Origin: Lineus longissimus
Lineage: Eukaryota > Nemertea > Pilidiophora > Heteronemertea > Lineidae
Direction: 5' to 3'
Assembly (NCBI RefSeq): GCF_910592395.1
Contig: NC_088322.1
Location: 4,647,431-4,711,430, forward strand
Length of the DNA: 64,000 bases
Shown piece by piece: positions 8,862 through 18,488 of this stretch. How positions within the stretch are numbered: position 1 is the stretch's first letter; each line of letters starts with the position of its first letter. The notes under the pieces are model-generated. The model did no database searches. It was not told the origin of the DNA and worked only from the letters and a program-made list of their open reading frames with translations. The position numbers were made by a program, and so were the translations under genes.

Positions 8862-9320
8862 ATGGACATCTTAGATTCAATCCCCGAACAGGATGAATTT
8901 CGTTTTGAGCAGATTGAGCAGATCAAATCAGACTTACAACTAAAAATTGGAAAACGACGTAAACTGTATAAAAATTATAAAAAAATTTCAACTATCCTTC
9001 ATTGGTTAGAAACTAGCTTTTTTATCGCAGGAGCAGGAATCGCTTCGATTGGCGCAGGCGGTGTTATTACCAATATTGTCACTTTACCTTTAGCTGTTGT
9101 TTGTACTATGTTAGGCACAACAGGTAAAATTGTTGTTCCACAATTAAGGAAAAAAATGAAAAAACATAAAACAATCTGGATTCGCACACAAGATCATTTA
9201 AACGATGTGAATAATTTACTCTCACGCGCGATTACGAATGAACATATTTCTGCGAGTGAGTTTGATCTTATTATTCAGGAATTTAAAAAATCCAATAAAG
9301 TTACAGAGAATCTGAAATAA
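8862..9320 (+). CDS. Polinton coiled-coil/membrane protein, 152 aa
   Basis: Residues 1-45 form a charged helix, residues 48-88 are hydrophobic and Gly/Ala-rich (GAGIASIGAGG), then a basic stretch (RKKMKKHK) and a polar helical tail. Comparable proteins are found widely in animal Polintons, near the capsid genes. The role is unknown; membrane interaction is likely from the composition. Last gene of the rightward block, 68 bp before a perfect hairpin. Confidence 0.65.
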   Translation: MDILDSIPEQDEFRFEQIEQIKSDLQLKIGKRRKLYKNYKKISTILHWLETSFFIAGAGIASIGAGGVITNIVTLPLAVVCTMLGTTGKIVVPQLRKKMKKHKTIWIRTQDHLNDVNNLLSRAITNEHISASEFDLIIQEFKKSNKVTENLK

Positions 9321-9387
9321 CTTGACTTTCATCAGTGATCATCTGTTTGGGCTATTTTAGCGAGTCAGACTAAAGTAATGATGTAAC

Positions 9388-9415
9388 TTTATAAGAACGT
9401 GACACTTCTTATAAA
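9388..9415. terminator. 28-bp hairpin between converging gene blocks
   Basis: The same TTTATAAGAA/TTCTTATAAA hairpin with the identical CGTGACAC spacer as at 17816-17843. It separates the rightward block ending at 9320 from the leftward integrase gene ending at 9450, as expected of a bidirectional 3'-end signal. Confidence 0.55.
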
Positions 9416-9449
9416 ATTAACTCTTTTATCAATAATATCAAATAATAAA

Positions 9450-10459
9450 TTAACGATACTTTTTTCTCAATCGTGAGTCCATTTTATTTTCAGGATCTAA
9501 TCCTTCTTTATGTTGAATGATCTTTTCAATTTTTATGTCTTTATCCACTTTATCCACTTCATTTTCTTGTATGTCTTCAAAATCCTTTGTTATTTTTTGT
9601 AAGGCATCTAATCTGACTCTAGAATCATCATTCAATTGTGCATGTATTCCTTCAATACTTTTTACGGTGTAGGTTTTCAACGTCCAGATTCTTTTAAACC
9701 CTTTGGTAAAGTGAGGTTTCTTTAATTTTTTCCTCACAAGGTCACCCATCTTAAACGGTTGTTCCACTGGCATACTTTTCTCTACATTGAGTGCAACTAA
9801 TTCTGTATCATGTTCATTCGCTTCCTGTGGTGTATATCCTAAAATACCTCTATGAGGTGAATGATTGTAGGCATACAGATAATCATCCAGTTGATCTACC
9901 CATACCACTGAATTTCGTTCTGTAAAATCCTTAAATATTTTTCTTTCATGGTTCTGCAAAGTCTATCAATTAAACCTAGCGCATTATGATCTCCTATGTC
10001 CACTGTATCATGTTTTATCTTTAATTCTTTTAAAAGATCTTGTACCGGTTTATTCAGAAATTCATTTCCAGAATCTGTAATAATTAATTCGATGTCACCA
10101 GAGTCTGTGTAAATCTCCTCAAACCCTTTTTTCACTTCAAATTTTGTTTTATTTTTCCACGCAGAAGCGTATGCTTTCCTAGTAAATGTATCAATAGCAA
10201 GTAAAATCCACTTATAACCTTTATTTTGTCTTGAATAATTTGTGAGGTCAAGAAGATCCATAAACCATAATGCATTTTCACGATAGGCTATAATATGCCC
10301 TTGGATTTGTTTTCTAGATTTTTTATGGAGTTGAAAACTTTTTTGTGATTTTACAAATTGATCCACATCCTCAAATGTTACATGAGGATCAATTTTTTTC
10401 ATAATGCTATAAAATTTCATGATGCTTGGATACTTGTATTTTTCATAGACGTCTTCCAT
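9450..10459 (-). pseudogene. Retroviral-type integrase (RVE), frameshifted
   Basis: The integrase inserts the element and produces the 6-bp target duplication. The first frame (10459-9896) has an N-terminal helical region, then the catalytic core with Asp in WFMDLLDL and Asp in ITDSGNEF. Exactly 35 residues later the residue normally Glu is Asp (LIDRL). The second frame (9959-9450) continues with a DYLYAYNHSPHRGI block, a basic SH3-like C-terminal part (MGDLVRKKLKK, then KTYTVKSIEG) and a charged tail. The frame changes near a T5 run at 9938-9942, so a one-base indel or read error is likely. The start lies in TATAAAATAAATG. Confidence 0.85.
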
Positions 10460-10464
10460 TTATT

Positions 10465-12651
10465 TTATAAAAAATACTGCAATAACAATGCAAGTGCTAC
10501 TAAACTTGTTGTAAAATTTGTATGAATTGTTTCAGGTTGTGGTGTTGGTGTTGGTGATGGGATGGGTGTTTTTGGTGTTGGTGTTGGGATGGGTGTTTTT
10601 GACACTTGACGCTTTTTTCTAACATTGATATGCGTGTTGATACCAAAATTTGTATTTTCCGTGGCAGTTAACAGAGAATTATTATACCCTTCAATCGTAC
10701 CAATATGTAAACGCATATGACTCGGTACAAGTTGTAACCCTAAACCTACAGCAAAATCTAATCGTGAACCTACTTTTTCTAAGGCGTTCGCATACGATTG
10801 TTTAGATCGAATTAAAATACTAGCCGTCTGAAATGTTTTGATGGAATCGACTCACGTTTGACCTTGAATCGCATCTTCCACTAAAATTCCAAACTGTTTT
10901 TGTGCATCTAAGGATTCTAAAATATCTCGCCTGATCATGGTTTGTGCACCAAGAATGCAATACACATTCGTTCTAATCGATTCATTGATTCTACTCATGC
11001 CTGCTTTGGTCAATCCTTGACCATCTAAAGCGATGAAATTGGTCCAATCGTCTGAATAAATGAAAGATAATGTATCAATATAAAGTCTATGATGATCTGA
11101 ATACACATATCCTTTTTTGTCTGCATTAAATGGAAACTTACTAGGATCTCTTAAATCAAGGAGGATACCGCGGTGACGTCACATCACGTGATCCCGACCC
11201 ATATTAGTGATCGCTATGGCCAATCAGATTCAGTCTACTGACAGCACCAGCACTGAACACATCTCCACGTCTCACTGTCTGGTGCGCTCCTGTACACAAA
11301 AACACCAATAGACATGAAATATTGCAATACCTAGTATGGATTCTTCCTGTGTAAAATAAAATTTACAGAGCAGATTAACTTCCACGAATAAAAAAGACGT
11401 TTGGCGTGGCCATAGTGCGGAAATAATGTCTCCGCTAAAATACACTACGAAATACACTAGGCAATGCACTACGCAATATACAGTAGAGATGCAGTTGAGT
11501 TTGTTATTGTTTTGACTTAGGAGCTCGCCCATATCATAATATATTCATGTATTCATGAAGTATGAACTCATTTCTGTCACATACAACTCTAAGAACAGTC
11601 AATTTCTCCTTAAATCATCACCGAAACCGCGATATCCGCTGGAAGATTTCGTTCTAGTGTCCGAAAATGCATGATCTTACAGGGGCGCTAACTCGACAAA
11701 TAGAGGGGATCTATGGGGATCTATGCGAGTTTTAGGTATTACAGGTCTCGAACTTGTAAAATCTGTAAACATGACTCCAAATCCCATTATGATAATGAAG
11801 AGATTGCCCCATATCTGGGAGACTGTTTTGAAACCATCGCTAATTTTGGAAGATCGGTGCCCGGCTATTTGGTTTAAAAAACCCTATTTTTCCCCATTAA
11901 AACAGCACTTTTCATTATTCAAATGATAGCTTATTGTCTGAAGACTTATTTCATAGCAGAAAAGTACTAATAACTCTGATTTGATGCGAAAAATCTAACT
12001 TTTTTGATGACTTGATTTTCCCTTGGCCGTGGATCGAGTTTGTTTACAATATGCAGCGCCATCTTGGAAAAAGCCGTGACGTCACCGCGGTATCCTCCTT
12101 GCTCTTAAATAATAGTTACCATTATCCATCATAATATCTAATGCTTTCATTTTTCCTTGATGAAAATAATTAAAATCGACCGAACCAAATTCAAGTTTTA
12201 AATTTTCATACGCTTGTGTGTGATAGGGATTTTTTTTTGAATTAAAATCAGGATTTCCTGGTAAAGGAATTTTTAGCTGATGTAAAATTTTTCGTAGTGT
12301 AAAGTAAACATGAAATCTAAACATACTTTGTACTAAAGGATCCTGATGATTAATATGATTATGCCATGATACACCACAGCCAGACGTCGCACAAAATAAT
12401 GCAAATTTAAATTGGTTTTCCCAGTTATTCATGGTTGCATTTTTTAAATAGTCTTGTACTTGTGAATATTGTGAAAATATTCTTGGTGGAGTTTTATCAG
12501 GAAAAATATCAATTGTACCATAGTTGAAACTTTTTTGATGGTCCACAGTAATATGCTGATGGATAAAAGGATTTTTAGTTAAAGAATTATTCTTATAATT
12601 CAAAGGATACTTTACATTTGACTTATATTTTAAAAACTCTGGGAAGTTCAT
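10465..12651 (-). pseudogene. Conserved Polinton protein, split by a transposon
   Basis: The N-terminal part (12651-12102) includes a CATSGCGVSWHNH block that I associate with a widespread Polinton protein of unknown function. The reading frame is interrupted by a 945-bp insertion at 11157-12101 and resumes at 11156 in a matching context. An in-frame TGA lies at 10852-10854. The last part (10716-10465) has a proline-threonine linker (PTPTPKTPIPSP) and a hydrophobic C-terminal segment suggesting a tail anchor. It starts in GTTAAAATAAATG and lies between integrase and polymerase. It may be a virion protein, but I cannot assign one. Confidence 0.75.
11157..12101. mobile_element. 945-bp nonautonomous transposon inside a Polinton gene
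   Basis: The ends are perfect inverted repeats of about 26 bp beginning CAAGGAGGATACCGCGG, flanked by 9-bp direct repeats CTCTTAAAT at 11148-11156 and 12102-12110. A 9-bp duplication fits Mutator-like or Merlin-type transposases; no transposase is encoded. The interior has only short open frames. It inserted after the Polinton, since it cuts a Polinton gene whose frame continues on both sides. Confidence 0.9.
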
Positions 12652-12664
12652 TTATTTTAACATT

Positions 12665-15600
12665 TTAAATTTTTTCAATTTTATAATGACCTAGAGCTAA
12701 GGTTGAAATACCATCAGCTTGAATCATTCGCTTAACATCCGCTGCATCTAATGCTACTTTAGTAACTTTTTCTGTGAAAAGTTGATGATTTCGACTTCTA
12801 AAGACTGTCATTTGTTTTTCGATAGGAATTTTTTCCAACAACACTTGTTTGTATTCTTCGAAAGTAATATCCTTGTCAATCACATTCTTCTTGACACCTT
12901 TGCATTTCTTAATTTGTTCTTGACCTTTTACATAGGAATACAATTTAGACCTTAAGCCTATAAATTCACTTATAACATGTCCAGCTTCTTCATCCTTAAA
13001 TTTTCCAATGACTTTTTTATTCGCGTCTGAAAACAGTGTGTGATCTTTTGGAAAATTTGAAAAGTCATACAAATTTGAATCTTTTTGAAAATCTTGATAT
13101 AGATCTTGGGTTTCGATATGATAGACTAATGAATCTGTATCTGTGTAGAGTAATTTTGCTTTGTGTCCATACTTTTTCATCATATGATTATAGTGAAAAT
13201 CGTACATGTGTTGTTTGGATAAATCCAAAATCGCTTGACCAATATAAATAGGTTTACACAAATAAATATCAGATTTTTGACGTTGAACCATCACCAGATT
13301 TTTATTGAAAATTTTATGAAAACGATAGTTGTTTGAATTTACTAATTTTCTGAGTTGTTTGGTATTAGTGGCTAACGTAATATTTTCGCGTAATCTTACA
13401 TTTTCCATGGTTTTACCAAATACAGAGTTATACATGAGTTTGAAGAAATCATTTTCAAAGTCATTTTTTGCTTTGGCTCTTAAGGTTGTGTTAAGATTAA
13501 TATATTTTTTCAAAAAATCAGTTTCTTCGTATGAAATACCTCTATGAATTTTTTTGAGGATTAATCCTTGTGACAGATAAAATTTTAAAATAGTATGATG
13601 AAGAATGTATTTTGTTTTGTGATGTAAATTTGGGATTAATTTTCCATTCAAATGCTCAGCTGCTAATGGATAATCATTATGAAGCTGATGAAGATGTTTT
13701 GGATATTCTAAATCAACCTCTAATGTGCAGGAGATGTCTTGCCAATGTTCAAAATCCTTCATCCATTTGAAATGTTGATACGGTAGTTTTTGATCCATAG
13801 CTACTCCATACAAGTTATTCGCATCCAAGTGGGAAATAACTTGTAGGTTGTTTTTCATCATAGTCTTTCAGGAGTGGATTATTTGCTTTAGCATAGCGAT
13901 GAGTAGCCATACACATTCCACCTCTAATTCCTTCTTCGAAAAACATGTACATGTCAGAATCTGTTAAAAGTTCTAATTTAATGTTTGTCATTTTAAGCAT
14001 CGCTTGCCATGATAATCCTGGTGAGGTGTAAAACCAGGCAGGATCTAATTTATAATGCTGCATACACGTATTTCTGAAATTTTCTAAAATATCTGCGAGT
14101 AATAAAACATCAGTTTCAAGATATATTTTATGATAGTCTTGAAACGTTTGACAGTTAAACGTTTTCCACACATGTTGTGCATGTGCATACTGTTCATCTG
14201 AAATTTTTGTATTGTTTAAGGTTGAATCAAATGCATGCTGTTTTGGTAATGTTGACTCTTTTAATGTTTTGAAATCAGTTATAAATTCGTAAGGATAAAA
14301 TCCTTTTTGATTCACCAAGTCACATTTATCTTTAAAATGATGTTTCAAATTTATTTTTTCGTTATCTGGTAAATTTTTTCCAAGAACGGCTAAAGATGAT
14401 TGCATTAACCGATAAGAATCTAGAAATCGAATTTCAAAGGATTTTTCCTCTACATTAATAAATTTACTAAAAGATATATAATTTTCAGAATTACTTGCTA
14501 TCACATTCAATCTTCCTTTTAGTTCTTTCACGAATAAATGTGCATCATATCCTGAAAGGTTGTGAAAATAAACAGGGATAAATTTTGGGGTTTGAAATTT
14601 TATATTACAATCTCTATGTGCCGCTCCACGATATTGACCTGTAAAATGATCATGATCTTTTACTTTAATATTGACATATGTAAATTCTTCATGACACAGA
14701 TAACAGGTGGTTGTTTTTAAGTATTCCTTCAATTCTGATGGAGTAAAAGGTTTGATTGGTGTATTTTTAAACATATAATTTGATGCAAGCATTGTACACA
14801 GTTCTTCAATTTTTTCTACAAAATGTTCTGCAATATTTACATCTTCATTTTCTTGTATGTATGTATACATCCTATTTTTTTCTCGAATCTGTTTTTGATC
14901 AAATTGTACGATAAACGAATAACTGTTTGGACAATGTTCATGTGATTGAATTGTTTTTTCTCCCAATTTTCTTAGTATGGGTTTTAAATACGATTCAAAA
15001 TCTGCTATAATAATCATAGGATGTTTTACCATCGCATCAAATTTTTGAAATGCTAATGTATTTTTACCTTTTTTTGGCATTGAAATATTTGACATGTCAT
15101 ATTTTTTACAGTGTTCCATGTGTTCTTGAAATCGTTTGTCACGAAGTTTTTTTGTACTTGCCGAAATAACTTTCAAACATCTGTAACATATTTTAACTGC
15201 TGCTTTTTGTTTTGAATGAGATGCACTATCAAGTCTTGAAAAATGTTTGATCCATGCATAATGATAATTGGCATGATCAGAAATATCTTCTATTTTTTCA
15301 TTTTCTATCATGTCATCCTCCTGTTTGTAATAAAGCAGATTGATATATTTTTCATTCTCAACTATTTTATCTGAATTGTATACTGGTAAAATAACAAGGA
15401 AAGGTTTTTTAGTTTCCTCCTTTAAAATATAACTAAATACATTGATTGCAATCTCTGGATTATGTTTCTCAAAGATATCAATATCTTTGTTTTTGACAGG
15501 ATACTCAAGATCTTTGAACATGTGATCAAATTCAGGTCTGTTATAGTTTGAAACGCGTTCTGCGTTTTTCTCCAAGTTTAAAAGAGCAGATTCAACTGCA

Positions 15601-16586
15601 TATCTAAAACACTTCTGATCTTGATTTTTAACATTAATGACTGCTTTGTTTGCCTTGATTTGAGTTGGAAGCTCAATGTAGCTCGACCCTCCGAGCGGTT
15701 GGTACTGCACAGTGTGGAGATCTAATTTAGTGATTCCCACAAATTTCCAATTACTTCCTTTTTGAATGAGATTTTTCAACTCTTTTAAAATATTTTCAAT
15801 CATGTTTAGATAATTCAATTCTTCTTTGAAACCTATGATATGTCGTGATCTTAATTCAAATTCTTGTTCTTGGCCTTTACGTTTCATTAAAATGTGTAAA
15901 ATAATGGTAATTTTTAAACTGCTCTTCTGTGATTCTTCTTTAATTTTATCTTGTAAAGTAAGTTCAATTTTCTCAAGAAACGGTTGTATCCCAATTTTAG
16001 GTAATCCTTCCATTCTATAATGGTTTGCAAAACCTTTAAAGGCTGACTTGAATTTTTTCAACTCTTTAAATCCTTCGTGTTGTTCAATGAGATGTTCAAG
16101 AAAAGCTTTTTTCATATTGGTTTTTACTTCGATACCAATTTCTTTCGCTTTTTGAATCAAATCTGATTTTAAAATATGTTTAATTGGTGGTGTAGATAAT
16201 AACTCTTTCAATTTTTCTATGGAAAGTTTATGATAATTGTGATACCCACCAGCTTTCGCTTGTGCTAGCAAAGGTTGTTTGATAGAAATCTTTGGTTTTA
16301 CTGGTTTAGGTTGAATGTCTTGAACATTTATGTTTTTCAACATTTTATCTAGCTCAATCTTGGGAATTTTTCTGATATTTTTAATTCCAACTCGTTGAGC
16401 CAATACTCTCTTTTCAATTTGTGAGAGTAGTGAAATATTTTTTTCAATTTTCACTTCCTCATTCCAAATATTAGGAATTGGTTGAAGTTTTGCAGCTCTT
16501 GATAATGAGCCATAATTTTTGATTCTGTTTCTAAAGGCCAAAACCTTTAGTTCGTCGGTACTCATAGTATCGACAAGTTGATTCAT
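12665..16586 (-). pseudogene. Protein-primed family B DNA polymerase (pPolB), frameshifted
   Basis: The replicative polymerase of the element, about 1,300 residues in two frames. 16586-13815 holds an N-terminal extension, a CYRC...HMEHC zinc pattern (about 15115-15190), the exonuclease motifs IADFESYL (about 15000), SGYDAHLF (about 14545) and YLETDVLLLAD (about 14110), and an endonuclease VII-like zinc domain (CYLC..., DHDHFTGQYRGAAHRDCN, 14600-14710) typical of Polinton polymerases. 13861-12665 holds polymerase motifs HLDANNLYG, KLMYNSVFGKT and YTDTDSL. The frame changes at about 13826-13836, just before the first polymerase motif. All catalytic residues are present, so only the shift breaks it. 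Confidence 0.93.
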
Positions 16587-16606
16587 ATTTATTTATAACA
16601 CAAAAG

Positions 16607-16619
16607 ATTTTACTTAAAT
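16607..16619 (-). promoter_or_regulatory. Putative promoter motif before DNA polymerase
   Basis: ATTTTACTTAAAT on the plus strand, 21 bp upstream of the polymerase ATG, matches the core of the motif before the TIR gene and HNH remnant. Confidence 0.4.
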
Positions 16620-16693
16620 CAATGTTTTGTTTGGTTATTTTTCACATAATTTATTTTAACTTTTATGCCTACAGAATAAGCATAAAAATAAAA

Positions 16694-16771
16694 ATGAAAC
16701 GAATCGTCAGTACTCTTAGTACAGATGAACTGAAGGTGTTAGCCTTCAGAATGATAAATTTTAGCTTCTAG
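16694..16771 (+). pseudogene. Divergent copy of the polymerase N-terminus, opposite strand
   Basis: A 25-codon plus-strand frame beginning at 16694 contains STDELKVLAFR, also present at residues 9-19 of the minus-strand polymerase gene starting at 16586. The DNA is only about 70 percent alike, so it is not a recent copy. It starts in an AAAATAAAAATG context and soon stops. It looks like the stub of a second polymerase gene, left by recombination with a related element. Confidence 0.6.
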
Positions 16772-16874
16772 CATAATCCTCATTTGAGCGAAAATGAAAG
16801 AATCAGGGCCTATCACACCCATGATAATTTTAAAATCATCATGGTTGTGATCATTTATTTCAAAAGAAATTATT

Positions 16875-17408
16875 TTAAATTTCTTCAAGAAATTCTGATG
16901 CGAAGGATACATTTTGATAGTAAAGTTCATAATCAATTTTATTCCCTTTTTTCCAATTTTCTTGTTTCGTAATAGGTTGTAAATTTCTCCAGTTCCAGCA
17001 TAGCATAAGTTCTTCTTCAACAGTATGGTCAAAATGTGATTTTGGAAGAATATGATCAATATGCCAATAGTCACCATGGTTTCCCCATGTCATAGTGTCA
17101 TCAAATTGAAATTCAATCCACTTGTACAAACCATCTAGAGAACAACCAATAACTTTTTCAAGTTTAGATTTTTGTTGATTTCTTCAAAGACATGCGTTTA
17201 ATAATTCTGTAAGTTTGTATGATATTTTAAAAGATTCATTAGTTAGCTTTTTATCTTTGTCATATTTGTTTTGATATTTTGTTTGATATATATTGTAACA
17301 TGTTTTACATCTGTATTTTCTTCCATATTTACATTTTTTATCTTTTTCAAAATCGTCTTATAATTTTTCTGTAAAACATTTTCTACAATCGCGTACAAGA
17401 TATTCCAT
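16875..17408 (-). pseudogene. HNH endonuclease remnant
   Basis: The C-terminal part (17129-16875) has WHIDHILPKSHF followed by NLQPITKQEN and KKGNK, the pattern of viral HNH nucleases that cut DNA, often as homing enzymes. Upstream in the same frame there is a Cys-rich zinc-binding head (CRKC, then CKYGRKYRCKTC), beginning at an ATG at 17406-17408. Two in-frame stops interrupt it, one TGA at 17184-17186 and one TAA near 17350. The start is preceded by the 20-bp motif at 17424-17443. It is probably a cargo gene gained by the element and later lost. Confidence 0.7.
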
Positions 17409-17423
17409 TTTCTATAAAAGATC

Positions 17424-17443
17424 ATTTTACTTAAATAGAGAAA
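17424..17443 (-). promoter_or_regulatory. Putative promoter motif before HNH gene
   Basis: ATTTTACTTAAATAGAGAAA on the plus strand is identical to 18311-18330 and lies 15 bp before the HNH start codon. Shared spacing and sequence support a common promoter element. Confidence 0.5.
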
Positions 17444-17454
17444 TTTTTTAAATT

Positions 17455-17757
17455 TTAGACTATCTCGAAGCCGTTATATTTTTTCCCTGGTAGGTGACCT
17501 AACGATCTGATATAGGTATACTCTGGATTTTTCTCTACTTCTTTTTTAACGATAGGAGATGAAACAAAATTTGCATTATTCCCTTCGCGGTCTTGTAACT
17601 TGAGAACTAATTCATTTCCTACATTTATTTTTTCAACAATTCTGTACCATTTATTCAAGGGTACATTTCTCCATTTTAAAAAAGAAGTTGATTTTTTAAT
17701 ATTTTGTTCTAACTCTTCCTCTGACAGAAAATCAATTTTTGATTTCATGATTGACAT
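17455..17757 (-). CDS. Paralogue of the TIR protein, 100 aa
   Basis: Residues 25-100 match the C-terminal domain of the TIR protein: W..VPLNKWYRIV, K.E.NP..TYI.SLG and GKKY..F.IV. It lacks the acidic tract and the THIITSTTSK head. It lies just inside the right terminal repeat, in the same direction as the TIR gene there, so the family probably grew by tandem duplication at this end. The ATG at 17757 follows a TATATAAAATG-like context on the minus strand. Function unknown. Confidence 0.65.
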   Translation of the reverse strand: MSIMKSKIDFLSEEELEQNIKKSTSFLKWRNVPLNKWYRIVEKINVGNELVLKLQDREGNNANFVSSPIVKKEVEKNPEYTYIRSLGHLPGKKYNGFEIV

Positions 17758-17815
17758 TTTATTTTATATAAAATGGAAAACAATTAAATAAAGAAATTTT
17801 TTTAAAATTTGTAAC

Positions 17816-17843
17816 TTTATAAGAACGTGACACTTCTTATAAA
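17816..17843. terminator. 28-bp hairpin after right TIR gene
   Basis: Mirror copy of the hairpin at 1885-1912, 12 bp beyond the stop of the right TIR gene; also identical in spacer and flanks to the internal copy at 9388-9415. Confidence 0.55.
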
Positions 17844-17854
17844 ATTATACCCTT

Positions 17855-18295
17855 TTATCCTTGCACTAAATTAAACGCGTAATACTTTTTCCCTTTAGGT
17901 TTTCCTAACGATATTATATAATTCAATTTAGGATTCGCTTCTAAATCTCGTTTGATTAACGATGTTGAAAAAGTTTTCAGGGGCTCTCGCTTTTTATATT
18001 TTAGAGTGAGAATTAACGCTTCTCCGTGTTTAGTATTCTTCAGCTCTTTCCCTACAATCTTATACCACACGTTTAAAGGAACTTCTTTCCACGTGATTAA
18101 CTCTGATTGAGGGGGTTGAATTTTGGCATATAATTCGCTTTCCGAACGATAATCCTCCTCTTCTTCCTCAGATGAATAATCTTCACTATTTTTAAGGTCA
18201 TCTTTGGATGAGGAATAATCTTCTATATTATTCTTTTTTGAATATTTTGATACTTTATTCTTTTTTGAAGTGGTGGATGTGATGATATGAGTCAT
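17855..18295 (-). CDS. Terminal-repeat protein, right copy (unknown function)
   Basis: The 146-residue copy of the protein at 1433-1873, differing at two residues (Lys for Glu in the acidic tract, Val for Ala after PLN). Both changes are G-to-A or C-to-T at a CpG in the left copy, the pattern of cytosine deamination. It begins with THIITSTTSK, has the acidic Ser/Glu tract and ends in the GKKYYAFNLV domain. Both copies remain fully open, whereas many single-copy genes of the element are broken, perhaps because the inverted repeats can be corrected against each other. Confidence 0.8.
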   Translation of the reverse strand: MTHIITSTTSKKNKVSKYSKKNNIEDYSSSKDDLKNSEDYSSEEEEEDYRSESELYAKIQPPQSELITWKEVPLNVWYKIVGKELKNTKHGEALILTLKYKKREPLKTFSTSLIKRDLEANPKLNYIISLGKPKGKKYYAFNLVQG

Positions 18296-18310
18296 TTTCT
18301 ATACAATATG

Positions 18311-18330
18311 ATTTTACTTAAATAGAGAAA
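18311..18330 (-). promoter_or_regulatory. Putative promoter motif before right TIR gene
   Basis: ATTTTACTTAAATAGAGAAA, 15 bp ahead of the start codon at 18295; the left-end counterpart differs by one base. Confidence 0.5.
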
Positions 18331-18430
18331 TTTTGATTTTTGAACAAAATGTACACTTGAGATTATTTAGCAGAATTAAACATGTCAGAAAAGTTAGACA
18401 ATTTGTGGATTTGTGATTTTGTGATTTTTT

Positions 18431-18488
18431 GAAAAGTTGTAAAAGTTGTAAAAGTTGTAAAAGTTGTAAAAGTTGTAAAAGTTGTAAA
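18431..18488. repeat. 9-bp tandem array (AAAGTTGTA) in right TIR
   Basis: About six nearly perfect units. The left TIR carries about twice as many, less regular units. Confidence 0.85.
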
